This document shows positions 7,597 through 16,755 of a stretch of DNA of 64,000 bases, in pieces. How positions within the stretch are numbered: the stretch's first letter is position 1; each line of letters opens with the position of its first letter. This DNA is from Agrobacterium vitis (GTDB lineage Bacteria; Pseudomonadota; Alphaproteobacteria; Rhizobiales; Rhizobiaceae). The notes below the pieces were generated by a model. It ran no database searches, had not been told where the DNA came from, and saw only the letters and a list, made by a program, of their open reading frames with translations. A program made the position numbers and the translations under genes. Location: NCBI RefSeq assembly GCF_037039395.1, contig NZ_CP146242.1, forward strand, positions 1 to 64,000, given 5' to 3'.

Positions 7597-10029
7597 ATGA
7601 AAAAAATCGGTTTTATCGAAAAAATTGATGGTGGCACGGTGTGGGGTTGGTCTCTCGGCGTGAAGGGCGCAAGATCTTCGAGTATTAAAGTCTACATAGA
7701 CGGAGCCTATGTTGATCAAATTGTTTGTGATATTATGCGTGAGGATGTTAACTCTTATCACCATATCAATATTCCTACAGGTTTTTCTTACTCCGTCCCC
7801 AATTCGTATCGCGACGGGCAACCACATAAAATTGAACTCAAATCAGATACTGGCGTCACACTGAAGAGCCTAATTCCCAATCAGTCAGGCAGCCAAATTA
7901 TTTTCAATGCTCCATCTCGTTTTTCCGGTCATGTCGACAAAGTCAGTGCCGGAACTGTTTCAGGTTGGGTTCTAGAAAATATCGACGGTCGCGCCTTGAA
8001 AAAAGGCGGGGTAACTCTGGCCATCTACTGCAATTCGTCGCTTGTTGGGCAGGTAATAGCGAATCAACGCAGGCCTGATGTCGCACATATTTTGAACGGC
8101 GATACGGAGTGCGGTTTTTCGTATCCATTGCCTCCTTTCTTTTTACAGCAAGACGTCCGCATAGAAGTCAAAACTGTATCTGATGGATGGCCGCTGACTA
8201 ATTCACCCATTACGTATACTAGCCTTAGTAACGATGATGGCGCTTTGATCGGTTTGATCCATAAAGCACTGGATAAAAGCATTGCAGATCTGTGGCAGTT
8301 AAATTTGAAAATTGCGGAACATACGGAAAATTCATATATTTCTTTAGATAGCTACAATGACTGGGCTGTAGAGTATTTTGACGATTTAAACCGTCGAGCT
8401 CCAGAAATTAAGTCAGCAAACACCCCTTTAGTAAGCGTCATCTGCCCGGTATATCGTCCGCGATACCGCGACTTTAAGATGGCTGTTGAGTCAGTTCTAG
8501 GTCAGACATATAAGAATATAGAACTTGTATTGGTTGACGACGCCAGCAATGATCCGGAACTAGATATTATACTGGACGATTTCGCACGTCGCGATACTCG
8601 CGTCAAATTAATTAAATCAACGAAAAATTTAAACATTAGTGAGGCTACTAATGTCGCCATAGAGAATTGCTCAGGGGATTTGATAGCGTTTTTCGACCAT
8701 GATGACCTGCTAGAATTCTGCGCAATACAATTTATGGTCGACGCTCTCCTCACCAATGATGCATTGCTGGTATATAGCGATGAAGATAAAATCGATGATG
8801 CGGGATATTTTTCAGAGCCGAACCTTAAGTCCGATTGGAATCTGCGACTTTTAATGGCCCAGAACTATGTGTGCCACTTTTTGATTGTCAGCACTGAAAT
8901 GGTCCGCAAGGCTGGAAAACTTCATACAAAATATAACGGTGCGCAGGACCATGATTTTGTGCTCAGGCTTTCTGAAATAATTCCAGAAAGCCGGATTTAT
9001 CATATCCCTGAGATTCTTTATCATTGGAGAAAGACGCCCAACAGCACAGCGAGCACAATTGACAATAAAGAGTACGCGATCAAAGCGGGGATCGCGGCTG
9101 TTCAAGCGTATGTTGACAGAAATTCCATCGCCGCATCGGTTACCTCCCGCGGCAACATGACGAATTACGTTGTAAACTACGAAGAAAAAAGTGCAAAGAT
9201 TTCGATAATTATTCCGTTTAAAGATCAAATAGATATGACACGCAAATGCGTATATTCTATCTTGCAAAATACGGATTATAAGAATTTCGAGATAATACTT
9301 GTTAACAACTTTTCATTGTCTATTGAGGCTGACAGTTTCAGAGACGAGATAGGAAAATTAGATAACGTCAGGATGATGGATGCTAATTTCGCGTTTAACT
9401 ATTCCAAGATAAACAATTTTGCCGCTCAGAATTTGAAGACAGACGCGTTTCTTTTTATGAATAATGACGTGATTGTCAGTGATCCTACGTGGCTTACGGA
9501 ACTTGTTGGCGAATTATTACGTAGCGGTGACATTGGTGCTGTTGGGTGCAAACTTCTTTACGAAAATGGCACCGTCCAGCACGCAGGTATTATTGTTGGC
9601 GTAAACGGCGGAATCGCTGATCACCCTTACAAAGGACATGAAGCACATGATCCTGGCTTCATGGGGAGAGGCCTTTGCAGTCAAGAGCTTTCTGCGGTTA
9701 CCGGCGCATGTTTACTTTGCTCATCGGAAGTGTTCCACGCCGTATCAGGTTTTGATGAATTAAACTTTGGGGTGGCTTTTAATGACGTTGACCTGTGCCT
9801 TAAAATAAGGAATCTAGGTAAGAAAGTCATTTGGCGTGCGGAGACCGTATTGGAGCACAGAGAAAGCTTGAGCCGTTCATCTGATCTTGAGCCTCAAAAG
9901 ATTGCACGCTTTGCTAAAGAACACGTGGCTTTCAAAGAAAAATGGCAGGTGGTGCTAGACAATGACCCCTACTATAATCCGAAGTTCTCTAGGAGGACCG
10001 GTATATTCAAGGCTTTAAAGCGAGTGTAG
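7597..10029 (+). CDS. Two-domain GT2 glycosyltransferase with tandem N-terminal modules
   Basis: An 810-aa cytoplasmic glycosyltransferase for a surface glycan. Residues 1-205 hold two copies of an unnamed module (GFIEKIDGGTVWGW... and GHVDKVSAGTVSGW..., each later showing GFSY). The first GT-A domain, about 280-500, has SVICPVYRPRYRDF, VLVDDASND and the DXD-like FFDHDDLLE. The second, about 535-790, has ISIIIPFKDQIDMTRKC, FLFMNNDVIV, SAVTGACLLC and AFNDVDLCLKIR. This two-domain arrangement is common in O-antigen and capsule loci. The gene is visibly richer in A+T than the core genes after 42 kb, suggesting transfer. Sugar specificity cannot be told. Confidence 0.88.
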   Translation: MKKIGFIEKIDGGTVWGWSLGVKGARSSSIKVYIDGAYVDQIVCDIMREDVNSYHHINIPTGFSYSVPNSYRDGQPHKIELKSDTGVTLKSLIPNQSGSQIIFNAPSRFSGHVDKVSAGTVSGWVLENIDGRALKKGGVTLAIYCNSSLVGQVIANQRRPDVAHILNGDTECGFSYPLPPFFLQQDVRIEVKTVSDGWPLTNSPITYTSLSNDDGALIGLIHKALDKSIADLWQLNLKIAEHTENSYISLDSYNDWAVEYFDDLNRRAPEIKSANTPLVSVICPVYRPRYRDFKMAVESVLGQTYKNIELVLVDDASNDPELDIILDDFARRDTRVKLIKSTKNLNISEATNVAIENCSGDLIAFFDHDDLLEFCAIQFMVDALLTNDALLVYSDEDKIDDAGYFSEPNLKSDWNLRLLMAQNYVCHFLIVSTEMVRKAGKLHTKYNGAQDHDFVLRLSEIIPESRIYHIPEILYHWRKTPNSTASTIDNKEYAIKAGIAAVQAYVDRNSIAASVTSRGNMTNYVVNYEEKSAKISIIIPFKDQIDMTRKCVYSILQNTDYKNFEIILVNNFSLSIEADSFRDEIGKLDNVRMMDANFAFNYSKINNFAAQNLKTDAFLFMNNDVIVSDPTWLTELVGELLRSGDIGAVGCKLLYENGTVQHAGIIVGVNGGIADHPYKGHEAHDPGFMGRGLCSQELSAVTGACLLCSSEVFHAVSGFDELNFGVAFNDVDLCLKIRNLGKKVIWRAETVLEHRESLSRSSDLEPQKIARFAKEHVAFKEKWQVVLDNDPYYNPKFSRRTGIFKALKRV

Positions 10030-10036
10030 TTATCTT

Positions 10037-11578
10037 ATGAATTTCATAAGATTTATTATATTTCAATTAAATAGAGTCCGCCATACTTTCAATGTGGCGA
10101 ACTCTATTTTTTCATTGAAGACATGTGACAAATACGGGAAACAAAAAGAAGGCGCTTTAATTTTTTTTGACCCTGATTTTTACTTAAATACATATATTGA
10201 CGTTCGTGCCTCTGGAATTGACCCGATCTACCACTACGTCGCAAATGGCTGGAAGGAAGGCCGCTCTCCTTTCCGATATTTTAATGTTCAGGCTTTTTCG
10301 AAAGCCCATCCTAGCCTAGAGGCGTTAAACGTCGACCTCGCCGAGGCCTGTATCCGGCTCTATGGCTCCTATGCTTGGGAAAGTCACATCGAGTGTTTCG
10401 GAATTGCGTCTGATCTGTCTTTACCCGTTTCATTCACCTCAGCCGAGCGACGTAGATTACGTAAAAAATGGACGCGATATCATCATTTTTTCGATGCTGA
10501 ATTCTATTTAAAAGAATTCCCGGATACCGCAGCGACACCCGCTGGTGCCTTTATGCATTATATGCATAGGGGCTTTTCGGAGGATCGCCAACCTCGGGCG
10601 GATTTTGACGGGTATTACTATCGTAAGGCGAATGGCCTTCGCCGCGGGCAAAACCCTTTCCGGCATTGCATTGAGAGCATGGAGGGAGGCCAGAAGTTTC
10701 CGGCTAATGTGGAGAGCCGGCCAGGAGTACAGCTTTTTTCGAAACCACTGTTCGCCGAGGACATAACCATAGATTCTTCGAATACAGCGGCTTTGCAATT
10801 GAGCCTCTGTATTCATGTCCATTGTTTTTATGTTGAATTGTTCGATGAGATCGTTGATCGGCTTCAGTGTTTGACGCTGCCGTTCTACCTCGTGGTAACT
10901 GTTTGCAATGAGAGTGATGCAGAAGTAGTGGATAATCTTCTGGTCGACTTCAATCAGCGGCAAAATACCCACATTCTCGTGGTCGAAAACAGAGGTCGCG
11001 ACATCGCGCCTTTTCTTATTGATGCCAGCCCGATATGGCGAAAGTCAGATTTGGTTTTGCATCTTCACACGAAGAAAAGCCCGCATATTACATGGGGTGA
11101 TAACTGGCGTCGATATCTCTTCGATCAAACTATTGGATACGAGCCTTTGCTGAAAGGCATAATCGATCAATTCCAAGATCGGGGCGATTTGGGTATGATG
11201 TACCCGGAAAATTTCAGCATGATTAAACACTTTACGGAAGAAGAACAAAATAAAGACGCCATCCGATACATAGCGCAAAAACTTCGTTTGGAATGTAATT
11301 TTGAGGCACTAGGTGCGTATGCGGCCGGGTCCATGGCTTTTTACAGGGTGAAGGCACTCGCCAGTGTTCTCGAATATGATGCACTAGAAAATCTTTTCGG
11401 GCCTGAAAAAGGGCAGCTTGACGGAACAGCAGCGCATGTTCTCGAGAGGCTACTTCCAGAGATGGTCCGGTTAAATGGTTTTGAAACGCAGCCTTATTTT
11501 TTGATAGACGCTGAAGCAGCCGGCCTGCGCACGCAAAGGTGCGGCAACGATACCAAATCGCGCCAAGCCGAACAGTAA
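10037..11578 (+). CDS. Rhamnan-synthesis F (RgpF) family protein
   Basis: A 513-aa protein 8 bp after the glycosyltransferase, presumably co-transcribed. The C-terminal 250 residues match the RgpF family: LSLCIHVHCFYVELFDEIVD, VENRGRDIAPFL, VLHLHTKKSPH, WRRYLFDQ and GSMAFYRVKAL. RgpF proteins act in rhamnose-polymer synthesis in streptococci, and homologues are common in proteobacterial O-antigen loci. Residues about 45-220 hold repeats (FFDPDFYLNTYIDV, DPIYHYVANGWKEG, FFDAEFYLKEFPDT) shared with the protein ending at 7262. The last 15 or so residues run up to phage-derived sequence, so the natural C-terminus may have been altered. Confidence 0.82.
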   Translation: MNFIRFIIFQLNRVRHTFNVANSIFSLKTCDKYGKQKEGALIFFDPDFYLNTYIDVRASGIDPIYHYVANGWKEGRSPFRYFNVQAFSKAHPSLEALNVDLAEACIRLYGSYAWESHIECFGIASDLSLPVSFTSAERRRLRKKWTRYHHFFDAEFYLKEFPDTAATPAGAFMHYMHRGFSEDRQPRADFDGYYYRKANGLRRGQNPFRHCIESMEGGQKFPANVESRPGVQLFSKPLFAEDITIDSSNTAALQLSLCIHVHCFYVELFDEIVDRLQCLTLPFYLVVTVCNESDAEVVDNLLVDFNQRQNTHILVVENRGRDIAPFLIDASPIWRKSDLVLHLHTKKSPHITWGDNWRRYLFDQTIGYEPLLKGIIDQFQDRGDLGMMYPENFSMIKHFTEEEQNKDAIRYIAQKLRLECNFEALGAYAAGSMAFYRVKALASVLEYDALENLFGPEKGQLDGTAAHVLERLLPEMVRLNGFETQPYFLIDAEAAGLRTQRCGNDTKSRQAEQ

Positions 11579-11642
11579 GCTAATCTAGGCCCACCGTAGT
11601 TGCCGTGAGGCCGCAGCTACCCGTTGCCAAGTGACATAAAAA

Positions 11643-11664
11643 GCCGGAAGAGCGATTTTCCGGC
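11643..11664. terminator. Hairpin terminator (copy of the phage terminator at 22887)
   Basis: GCCGGAA (11643-11649) pairs with TTCCGGC (11658-11664), flanked by A-rich and T-containing sequence. With the preceding 60 bp it is similar to 22828-22914, so it comes from the same phage family. It lies just beyond the end of the minus-strand phage gene at 11674. Confidence 0.6.
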
Positions 11665-11673
11665 CTTCTGGAT

Positions 11674-12006
11674 TCAGCGTTGCTTTTGCGCCGCCTCGAT
11701 GCGCTGCAAGATTTCCCGCATAACCCGCAGATCGCCGCTTTGCCCGCTCGCCGTGATTTGCAGTTCCTTGATTGCCTGCGAGATCGAGGTGGCGGACTGT
11801 TCGGCAACGGTGACTCGGTAGGACAGGTTATCGAGCTTGCGAAGCTCAACCTCGTTCACCTTGAAGCGTTCCTCGATCTTGCCATCGGCATTGCCGAGCC
11901 GACCCTCCACGGCCACGCGCCAGCGCTTTAACTCATCAATGTCGCTATTGGTTTGCGCCCAGGCATAGCCGCCGCCTGCAATGATGCTGACCAGCGTCGT
12001 GAGATT
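11674..12006 (-). pseudogene. Phage small membrane/coiled-coil protein, 5'-truncated copy
   Basis: The translation is nearly identical to the C-terminal 105 residues of the protein at 24298-24708 (LTTLVSIIAGGGYAWAQTNS, then EERFKVNEVELRKLDNLSYR and MREILQRIEAAQ). The N-terminus (TDEPAAKPPKYNINTWIN in the intact copy) is missing: the IS5-family copy begins at 12007, and beyond that IS the sequence no longer matches the phage. Homology is lost a few bases past the IS target site, so an older break preceded the IS. Confidence 0.8.
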
Positions 12007-13316
12007 GGACACCTCGATTTACCGGTCGCAGTTGGCAAGATGGTGCCGTGGATGTATTTCCGCGATGAACTCGCGCGGATGATCGCCCATTTTTTGTGAT
12101 GATTGCCGCATCTGCGGCATGCATTTCGGCCTTCCGGCCAGCTGCGCGTTATGCGGTCCGTGGTTTTCCAGTCAGCCAGACATAGCGAAGCATGTTGTAG
12201 GTGATATTGGCCATGCCGATCTTCACCCTCGCTCGGCTGATTCCGATGGTGCGCACGAAGAGCTTCATCTTGTCCTTCTGCCGCGCAAAGACATGTTCGA
12301 TGGCGGAGCGGACCTTCGAACGACGGCCGTTGGCGCGCGACATCGCCTCCGGCATGGGTTTGCCCTTTGGCTTCTTCTGATGGATGTCGGACTTTAGGCC
12401 ATTGTCCTGCAACCATTCCTCGTTGGTCTTGGAGCGATAGGCCGTATCGGCCCAGACCGTCGACGCGGTATTGTCTTTGGTCACTACGTTTCGAAGCTGG
12501 GCTCCGTCATGGGCGCTCGCACTCGTCACCGTCCATCCCCGGATAAAGCCATGGGCTCGGTCGATGCCTGCATGGTTTTTGTAACCAAACATTGGAATGG
12601 CAATATCGTGCTGGCCAGTCGTCGTCGACGTCGGCGTCTCCGTTGGCCGTTTCGCCTTGGAATACTTCACTGTCCATCGCGCGTCGCGGTCCTTCTGGGC
12701 CAGCCTGGCGGGTTTATCCTTCCAGTCCTCAGGGATTTCGCCGGCCTTGATCGCGTCTTTCTCGTCCTGGCTGTTATGTTGCTTGGGAGCCTGGATGATC
12801 GTGGCGTCAACGATCTGCCCGCCTTTGGCCAGATATCCGGAACGTGAGAGATGCTTGTCGAAACGGGCAAACAGATTATCAATGGCACCTGCACGCACCA
12901 AACTCTCTCGGAACAGCCAGATCGTCTTGGCATCCGGCACCTTCTGCGAAAGGGAAAGGCCAAGGAAACGCATAAACGACAGCCGGTCCTGGATAACAAA
13001 CTCCGCTTGGTCGTCGGAGAGATTATAAAGCGCTTGCAGCACCAGGATTTTAAACATCAGAACCGACGGAAATGGTGGACGTCCACCCTTCGATCCGTCG
13101 GACCGCTTCAGCGCCTTCGCTAAAGGTTTTTCAAATATCGCCCATGGAATGATGCTGTTGAGCTTCTCCAGCGGATCGCCGACGGCACTCAGCCGTTCGT
13201 AACGATCATCCAAATCCCAAAAGCCCGGTTGCCCACGCATCATCCGCTCCCAGAAAATCACACTGGCCGGATTGAATCATGAAACGCGGAAAATGGGGAG
13301 GTTTTTAGAGGTGTCC
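12007..13316 (-). mobile_element. IS5-family insertion sequence, copy A (1310 bp)
   Basis: The ends are GGACACCTC (12007) and GAGGTGTCC (ending 13316), a 9-bp perfect inverted terminus with weaker similarity further in. A 4-bp duplication GATT flanks it (12003-12006 and 13317-13320). It is 1310 bp and appears base-for-base identical to the copy at 19272-20581, which has a different duplication, so both moved independently and recently. Confidence 0.93.
12149..13261 (-). CDS. IS5-family DDE transposase (copy A)
   Basis: A 370-aa transposase. The N-terminal domain has WERMMRGQPGFWDLDDRYERL and GGRPPFPSVLMFKILVLQAL, typical of IS5-family proteins. Catalytic acidic residues are visible in QIVDATIIQAP, STVWADTAYRS and SAIEHVFARQK. 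The gene is intact and fills most of the 1310-bp element on the minus strand. It is the same protein as that at 19414-20526. Confidence 0.92.
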   Translation of the reverse strand: MIFWERMMRGQPGFWDLDDRYERLSAVGDPLEKLNSIIPWAIFEKPLAKALKRSDGSKGGRPPFPSVLMFKILVLQALYNLSDDQAEFVIQDRLSFMRFLGLSLSQKVPDAKTIWLFRESLVRAGAIDNLFARFDKHLSRSGYLAKGGQIVDATIIQAPKQHNSQDEKDAIKAGEIPEDWKDKPARLAQKDRDARWTVKYSKAKRPTETPTSTTTGQHDIAIPMFGYKNHAGIDRAHGFIRGWTVTSASAHDGAQLRNVVTKDNTASTVWADTAYRSKTNEEWLQDNGLKSDIHQKKPKGKPMPEAMSRANGRRSKVRSAIEHVFARQKDKMKLFVRTIGISRARVKIGMANITYNMLRYVWLTGKPRTA

Positions 13317-13474
13317 GATTGATCGTAACCGGTGTGCTGCCCCCACATTGTGCGCTGTCGCCTGATCTGTGATCGACGTTCCATGGACAGTGAGCGATGG
13401 GGTGGACGCTCCCACTCAACGGCATCTTCGTGCCAGAATGGTTGTGTTGGAAACCATTACAAAGGAGAGCGTCC

Positions 13475-14500
13475 ATGGAAAAGGTTAGCATAATCGGCTT
13501 GGATTTGGCCAAAAGCATAATTCAAATCCATGCGGCCAGCGTAGACGGCTCGGTGCTTTTTCGGCGGAAGATTTCGAGCAAGAAGTTGCTTTCCTTCCTA
13601 TCGGAGGTCGATCCTTGCGTTGTGGCGATGGAAGCATGTGCCGGAAGCCACCATTGGGGCCGCGAGATTGCCAAACTTGGGCATCGAGTGAAGCTGATTG
13701 CGCCCATTTACGTCAAGCCGTTCGTCAAGCGCCAGAAGAACGATGCAGCCGATGCGGAAGCTATCTGCGAGGCGGCTATGCGACCAACTATGCGTTTCGT
13801 CGCAGTCAAAAGTGAGGAGAAGCAGGCTGCGGCGACGGTATTCAAAGTACGTGACCTTCTCGTGCGGCAAAAGACCCAGATTATCAATGCGCTGCGTGGT
13901 CTAATGGCAGAGTTTGGAATTACCGTTCCACAAGGGCCCTCACATGTCGGAGTTCTGATCAATCACGTTGAAGATGATAGCTCAAGCTTGACGGAGGCAG
14001 CACGCGCACCCTGTTTGGCACTGGTTTTGACGCTGCGGGCACTCATTGATAAGGTTCGGGAACTTGATCTGGAGATTGGTCGGAGGGCTCGGCATGATGA
14101 TGTTGCCAAGCGGCTCATGAGCATTCCCGGAATTGGCCCTGTCATCGCAACGGCGCTCGAAGCCTTAGCGCCGCCAGTTGAGACATTTACACGAGGTCGA
14201 GATTTCTCCGCGTGGATGGGTTTGACACCGCGGCAGCATTCGTCTGGCGGCAAGCCACGGCTCGGCAAGACCTCGAAGATGGGGCAGCGAGATCTTCGAC
14301 GACTGTTGATCATAGGGGCATCAGCCGTTGTTCGCTGGGCGTCAAGGCGCGGGGCGGTTGAAGGGTCCTGGTTGTCGCGCATGATCGGCAAAAAGCCGCC
14401 GATGCTGATCACCGTTGCACTCGCCAACCGTATGGGGCGTATTGCCTGGGCGCTTATGACAAACGGAGGCCGCTACGAGGAAAAGAGGATCGCAGCATAA
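13475..14500 (+). CDS. IS110-family (IS1111 group) DEDD transposase/recombinase
   Basis: A 341-aa recombinase. The N-terminal RuvC-like DEDD domain shows IIGLDLAKSIIQIHAASVDG, VAMEACAGSHHWGREIAKLG and KNDAADAEAICEAAMRPTMR. The C-terminal transposase domain has MSIPGIGPVIATALEAL and WMGLTPRQHSSGGKPRLGKT, the helix-hairpin-helix region with the Ser nucleophile typical of the family. I chose the ATG at 13475 because AAAGGAGAG lies 6-14 bp upstream; an in-frame start at 13397 lacks one. The gene is intact. Confidence 0.93.
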   Translation: MEKVSIIGLDLAKSIIQIHAASVDGSVLFRRKISSKKLLSFLSEVDPCVVAMEACAGSHHWGREIAKLGHRVKLIAPIYVKPFVKRQKNDAADAEAICEAAMRPTMRFVAVKSEEKQAAATVFKVRDLLVRQKTQIINALRGLMAEFGITVPQGPSHVGVLINHVEDDSSSLTEAARAPCLALVLTLRALIDKVRELDLEIGRRARHDDVAKRLMSIPGIGPVIATALEALAPPVETFTRGRDFSAWMGLTPRQHSSGGKPRLGKTSKMGQRDLRRLLIIGASAVVRWASRRGAVEGSWLSRMIGKKPPMLITVALANRMGRIAWALMTNGGRYEEKRIAA

Positions 14501-14761
14501 GATCAGCTCTGGCGGAGAGGATTTCTAATCCGCCATTGCGAGTGTAGGCAGGTCGAACGAAGGATATGGACAAACGGTCAAGAGACGGGATTAGGAAAAC
14601 CAGTTCTGCCGGACGGCACCTCGAGTGCGCGTGAGCGTGTTGGACCTGATCTGCGAACTCCCATATGGGCCCGCGACGTACTACGGTCGCAACGAGAGGC
14701 CGGACACACGTCAGCACCCGAACAACGTTCAAGACTGAGTGAAGATTTTGCTTGCATTCGA
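14501..14761 (+). ncRNA. Candidate bridge-RNA region of the IS1111-type element
   Basis: About 260 bp without a convincing gene between the transposase stop and the right subterminal repeat. IS110-family recombinases are known to use an element-encoded bridge RNA, placed in the right end in IS1111-group elements. I infer the RNA from this layout only and have not folded it or defined its ends. Confidence 0.35.
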
Positions 14762-14875
14762 GGGAGCGTCCACACACGTCCGGTGAGCGGATTTTGCCGA
14801 TCGGGCAAATCGGGCGATGTTCTGGCATTAGAACCAGCATTAGTGCTGACATTAATACCAGAACGAAGAGGTTGC

Positions 14876-15075
14876 ATGGCTCGCATGGAGATCATGTCCG
14901 GCAGTGAGCGTCGGCGGCGCTGGTCTGACGAGGCGAAACTGAGGATATTGGCGGAAGCGGATCAACCTGGTGTTCGCATTGGTGATGTGGCTCGCCGGCA
15001 TGATATCTACCCATCCCAGATCCGTTTGTGGCGGCAGTCATTCAGTTATGTCGGTCAACCGGCGATGTTCCTTCC
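14876..15075 (+). pseudogene. IS66 tnpA, 3'-truncated
   Basis: The ATG at 14876 begins MARMEIMSGSERRRRWSDEA and continues through the helix-turn-helix (VRIGDVARRHDIYPSQIRLW) to GQPAMFLPV. At about 15075 the similarity passes into tnpC in another frame. The upstream AAGAGGTTGC gives a plausible ribosome-binding site. The fusion leaves only the DNA-binding part. Confidence 0.75.
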
Positions 15076-15978
15076 GGTGACTGGGTCGGCCGCATATCGG
15101 GTCTGCTTGCGCCGCTCGTCTTTGCTATCAGGGCCCATATCGCCGCGCTTGACCGAATACATACGGACGATACCCCCGTCGATGTTCTTGACCCCGGACG
15201 GGGCAAGACAAAAACCGGCAGGGTCTGGGTCTACGTCTTTGACGGCAGTGGCTATCAAGCCGCCACTCCCGGTGCCATCGCTTATTACTATAGCCCTGAC
15301 CGCAAGGGCATGCATCCGGCTGACCACCTCGCAAACTTCAGCGGTGTGATGCATGCCGATGGCTATGGGGGTTACAAGAAGCTCTACGGCAACCAGATCG
15401 TCGAGGCCGCCTGCATGGCGCATGTGCGCCGCAAGTTCCATGATGTGATCAAGCTGAAGCCATCGCCGATCGCTGACGAAGCGCTGTCTCGCATCGGCGC
15501 GCTCTACGATATCGAGAACCGTATCCGAGGCATGTCGGCTGACGAGCGGCGCACCCTGCGCCAACACCATGCCCGGCCCGTTCTGGACGAGCTCAAGGCC
15601 TGGATCGAAACCACGCTCTCGACTTTGCCACAGAAACAGAGGCTGGCCGAGGCGATGCGATACGCCCTGTCGCGATGGACAGCCTTGAGTGTCTACATCG
15701 ATGATGGCCGTGTCGAGATTGACAACAACATCGCTGAACGAGCCATGCGTCCGCTCGGAATCGGCCGGAAGAACTGGCTGTTTGCCGGCTCGGATAAGGG
15801 CGGCGAGCGCATCGCCAACATCCTGACCATCATCGAAACGGTCAAACTGCAAGGCCATAATCCGGAGGTCTATCTGACAGATGTCCTGACCCGGATCCAG
15901 GATCACCCCAAAGATCGAATTGAAGACCTGCTGCCCTGGAACTGGACGCCAGCAAACGCTCGATGCGAGGCCGCCTGA
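15028..15978 (+). pseudogene. IS66 TnpC transposase, C-terminal catalytic half
   Basis: From about 15076 the frame encodes DWVGRISGLLAPLV, then DDTPVDVLDPGRGKTKTGRV, HADGYGGYKKLY, CMAHVRRKFHDVIKLK and NNIAERAMRPLGIGRKNWLF, all standard IS66 transposase blocks. The N-terminal coiled coil and zinc region are absent, so it is about half the usual 510-560 aa. The frame is open from 15028, but residues before 15076 come from tnpA DNA in the wrong frame. It ends in TGATG, overlapping the next gene start. Confidence 0.8.
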
Positions 15979-16283
15979 TGGCCCGCTCGAGGTTCATCTA
16001 CGTACTCAGCCAAGTCGCCGGCATGATCGGCGAGAACCTCGAATTGATTGAAGAGGTGACGGCCAACTCGGACAACCTCTCCGAGGGCGAATTGGTTTAC
16101 GTCAGCGATGGCAGTGAAGATGGCACGAAGGGTCTGACCGAAAATGGTATCGACGAACTTCAAAGCCTACTTGCCGACATCAGGACTTGGGAGGGCGGTA
16201 TCCGCGAGTTCCTCATCGACACACAGTGCGATCGTGAAATAATCGACCGCGTCATGGCCGATGAGATGAAACGCGGCCTGTAG
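15978..16283 (+). CDS. Small IS66-associated protein of unknown function
   Basis: A 101-aa protein (MARSRFIYVLSQVAGMIGEN...) whose ATG overlaps the tnpC stop, inside the right inverted repeat of the IS66 element. It is acidic in its centre (NLSEGELVYVSDGSEDGTKG) and has no motif I recognise. Its position suggests a fourth IS66 gene or a passenger co-translated with the transposase. No function is proposed. Confidence 0.6.
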   Translation: MARSRFIYVLSQVAGMIGENLELIEEVTANSDNLSEGELVYVSDGSEDGTKGLTENGIDELQSLLADIRTWEGGIREFLIDTQCDREIIDRVMADEMKRGL

Positions 16284-16355
16284 ATTCGGACAATCGAACG
16301 CGCGAAAATCCGCTCACCGGACGCTCACCATGGACAAGCGATAAGGAGTTTCTCC

Positions 16356-16401
16356 ATGGAGTCTACATTGGAGGTTCTCACGACGCGGCGAGGTCGACGT
16401 G
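16356..16401 (+). pseudogene. 5' stub of another IS66 tnpA
   Basis: After the right end of the deleted IS66 comes AAGGAGTTTCTCC and then an ATG encoding MESTLEVLTTRRGRR, like the start of IS66 TnpA proteins. It is cut off by the IS3 left end at 16402. It shows that two IS66 copies were once adjacent here. Confidence 0.5.
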
Positions 16402-16464
16402 TGGCCTGCTGCCGGTTTCATGGACATAGAGTTAAGGTGTTCCTCCTGAAACTGGAGAGCATGA

Positions 16465-16755
16465 ATGCAAAGACGAATATTCAGCCGCGAGTATAAGCTT
16501 GAAGCGGTGAAACTGGTCAGGGAACGTGGGGTCACTATTGCCCAGGCGGCCCGTGACCTTGATGTCCACGAGAATGTGTTGCGCAAATGGGTTCGGGAAT
16601 ACAGCGACGATCCCAGCCAGTCTTTTCCTGGAAAAGGCCAGATGAAGCCGGAGCAGCTTGAGATCGAGCGGCTCCGTCGTGAAGTTGCCAAGCTGAAGGC
16701 GGAGCGCGATTTATTAAAAAACGATCACGGGCTTTGGTCCGCCTGTGCGCGGTAG
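16465..16755 (+). pseudogene. IS3 OrfA, interrupted near its 3' end
   Basis: The ATG at 16465 encodes the OrfA helix-turn-helix (RRIFSREYKLEAVKLVRERG, IAQAARDLDVHENVLRKWVR) and the leucine-zipper segment EIERLRREVAKLKAERDLLK. At 16722 the frame enters IS110-type sequence and ends with foreign residues. The true end (KAAAYFARDAI, stop at 18342) lies beyond the insertion and overlaps the OrfB ATG as ATGA. The gene is broken. Confidence 0.8.

Larger units (their letters stand above)
13402..14773 (+). mobile_element. IS110-family element, IS1111-type arrangement
   Basis: A DEDD transposase gene sits between subterminal inverted repeats GTGGACGCTCCC (13402-13413) and GGGAGCGTCCAC (14762-14773). 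Subterminal repeats are a hallmark of the IS1111 group of IS110. The left non-coding part is only about 60 bp, whereas 260 bp follow the gene. The right boundary abuts the inverted repeat of an IS66 element, whose terminal bases it replaces. Exact ends are uncertain because IS110 elements lack clear duplications. Confidence 0.7.
14778..16328 (+). mobile_element. Internally deleted IS66-family element
   Basis: Inverted repeats GTCCGGTGAGCGGATTTT (14778-14795) and AAAATCCGCTCACCGGAC (16305-16322, continuing GCTCAC to 16328) bound the element. The outer six bases of the left end are missing, replaced by the IS1111-type element. Inside, the tnpA start is fused to the C-terminal half of tnpC. tnpB and the tnpC N-terminus are deleted, so the element cannot move on its own. 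Confidence 0.8.
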
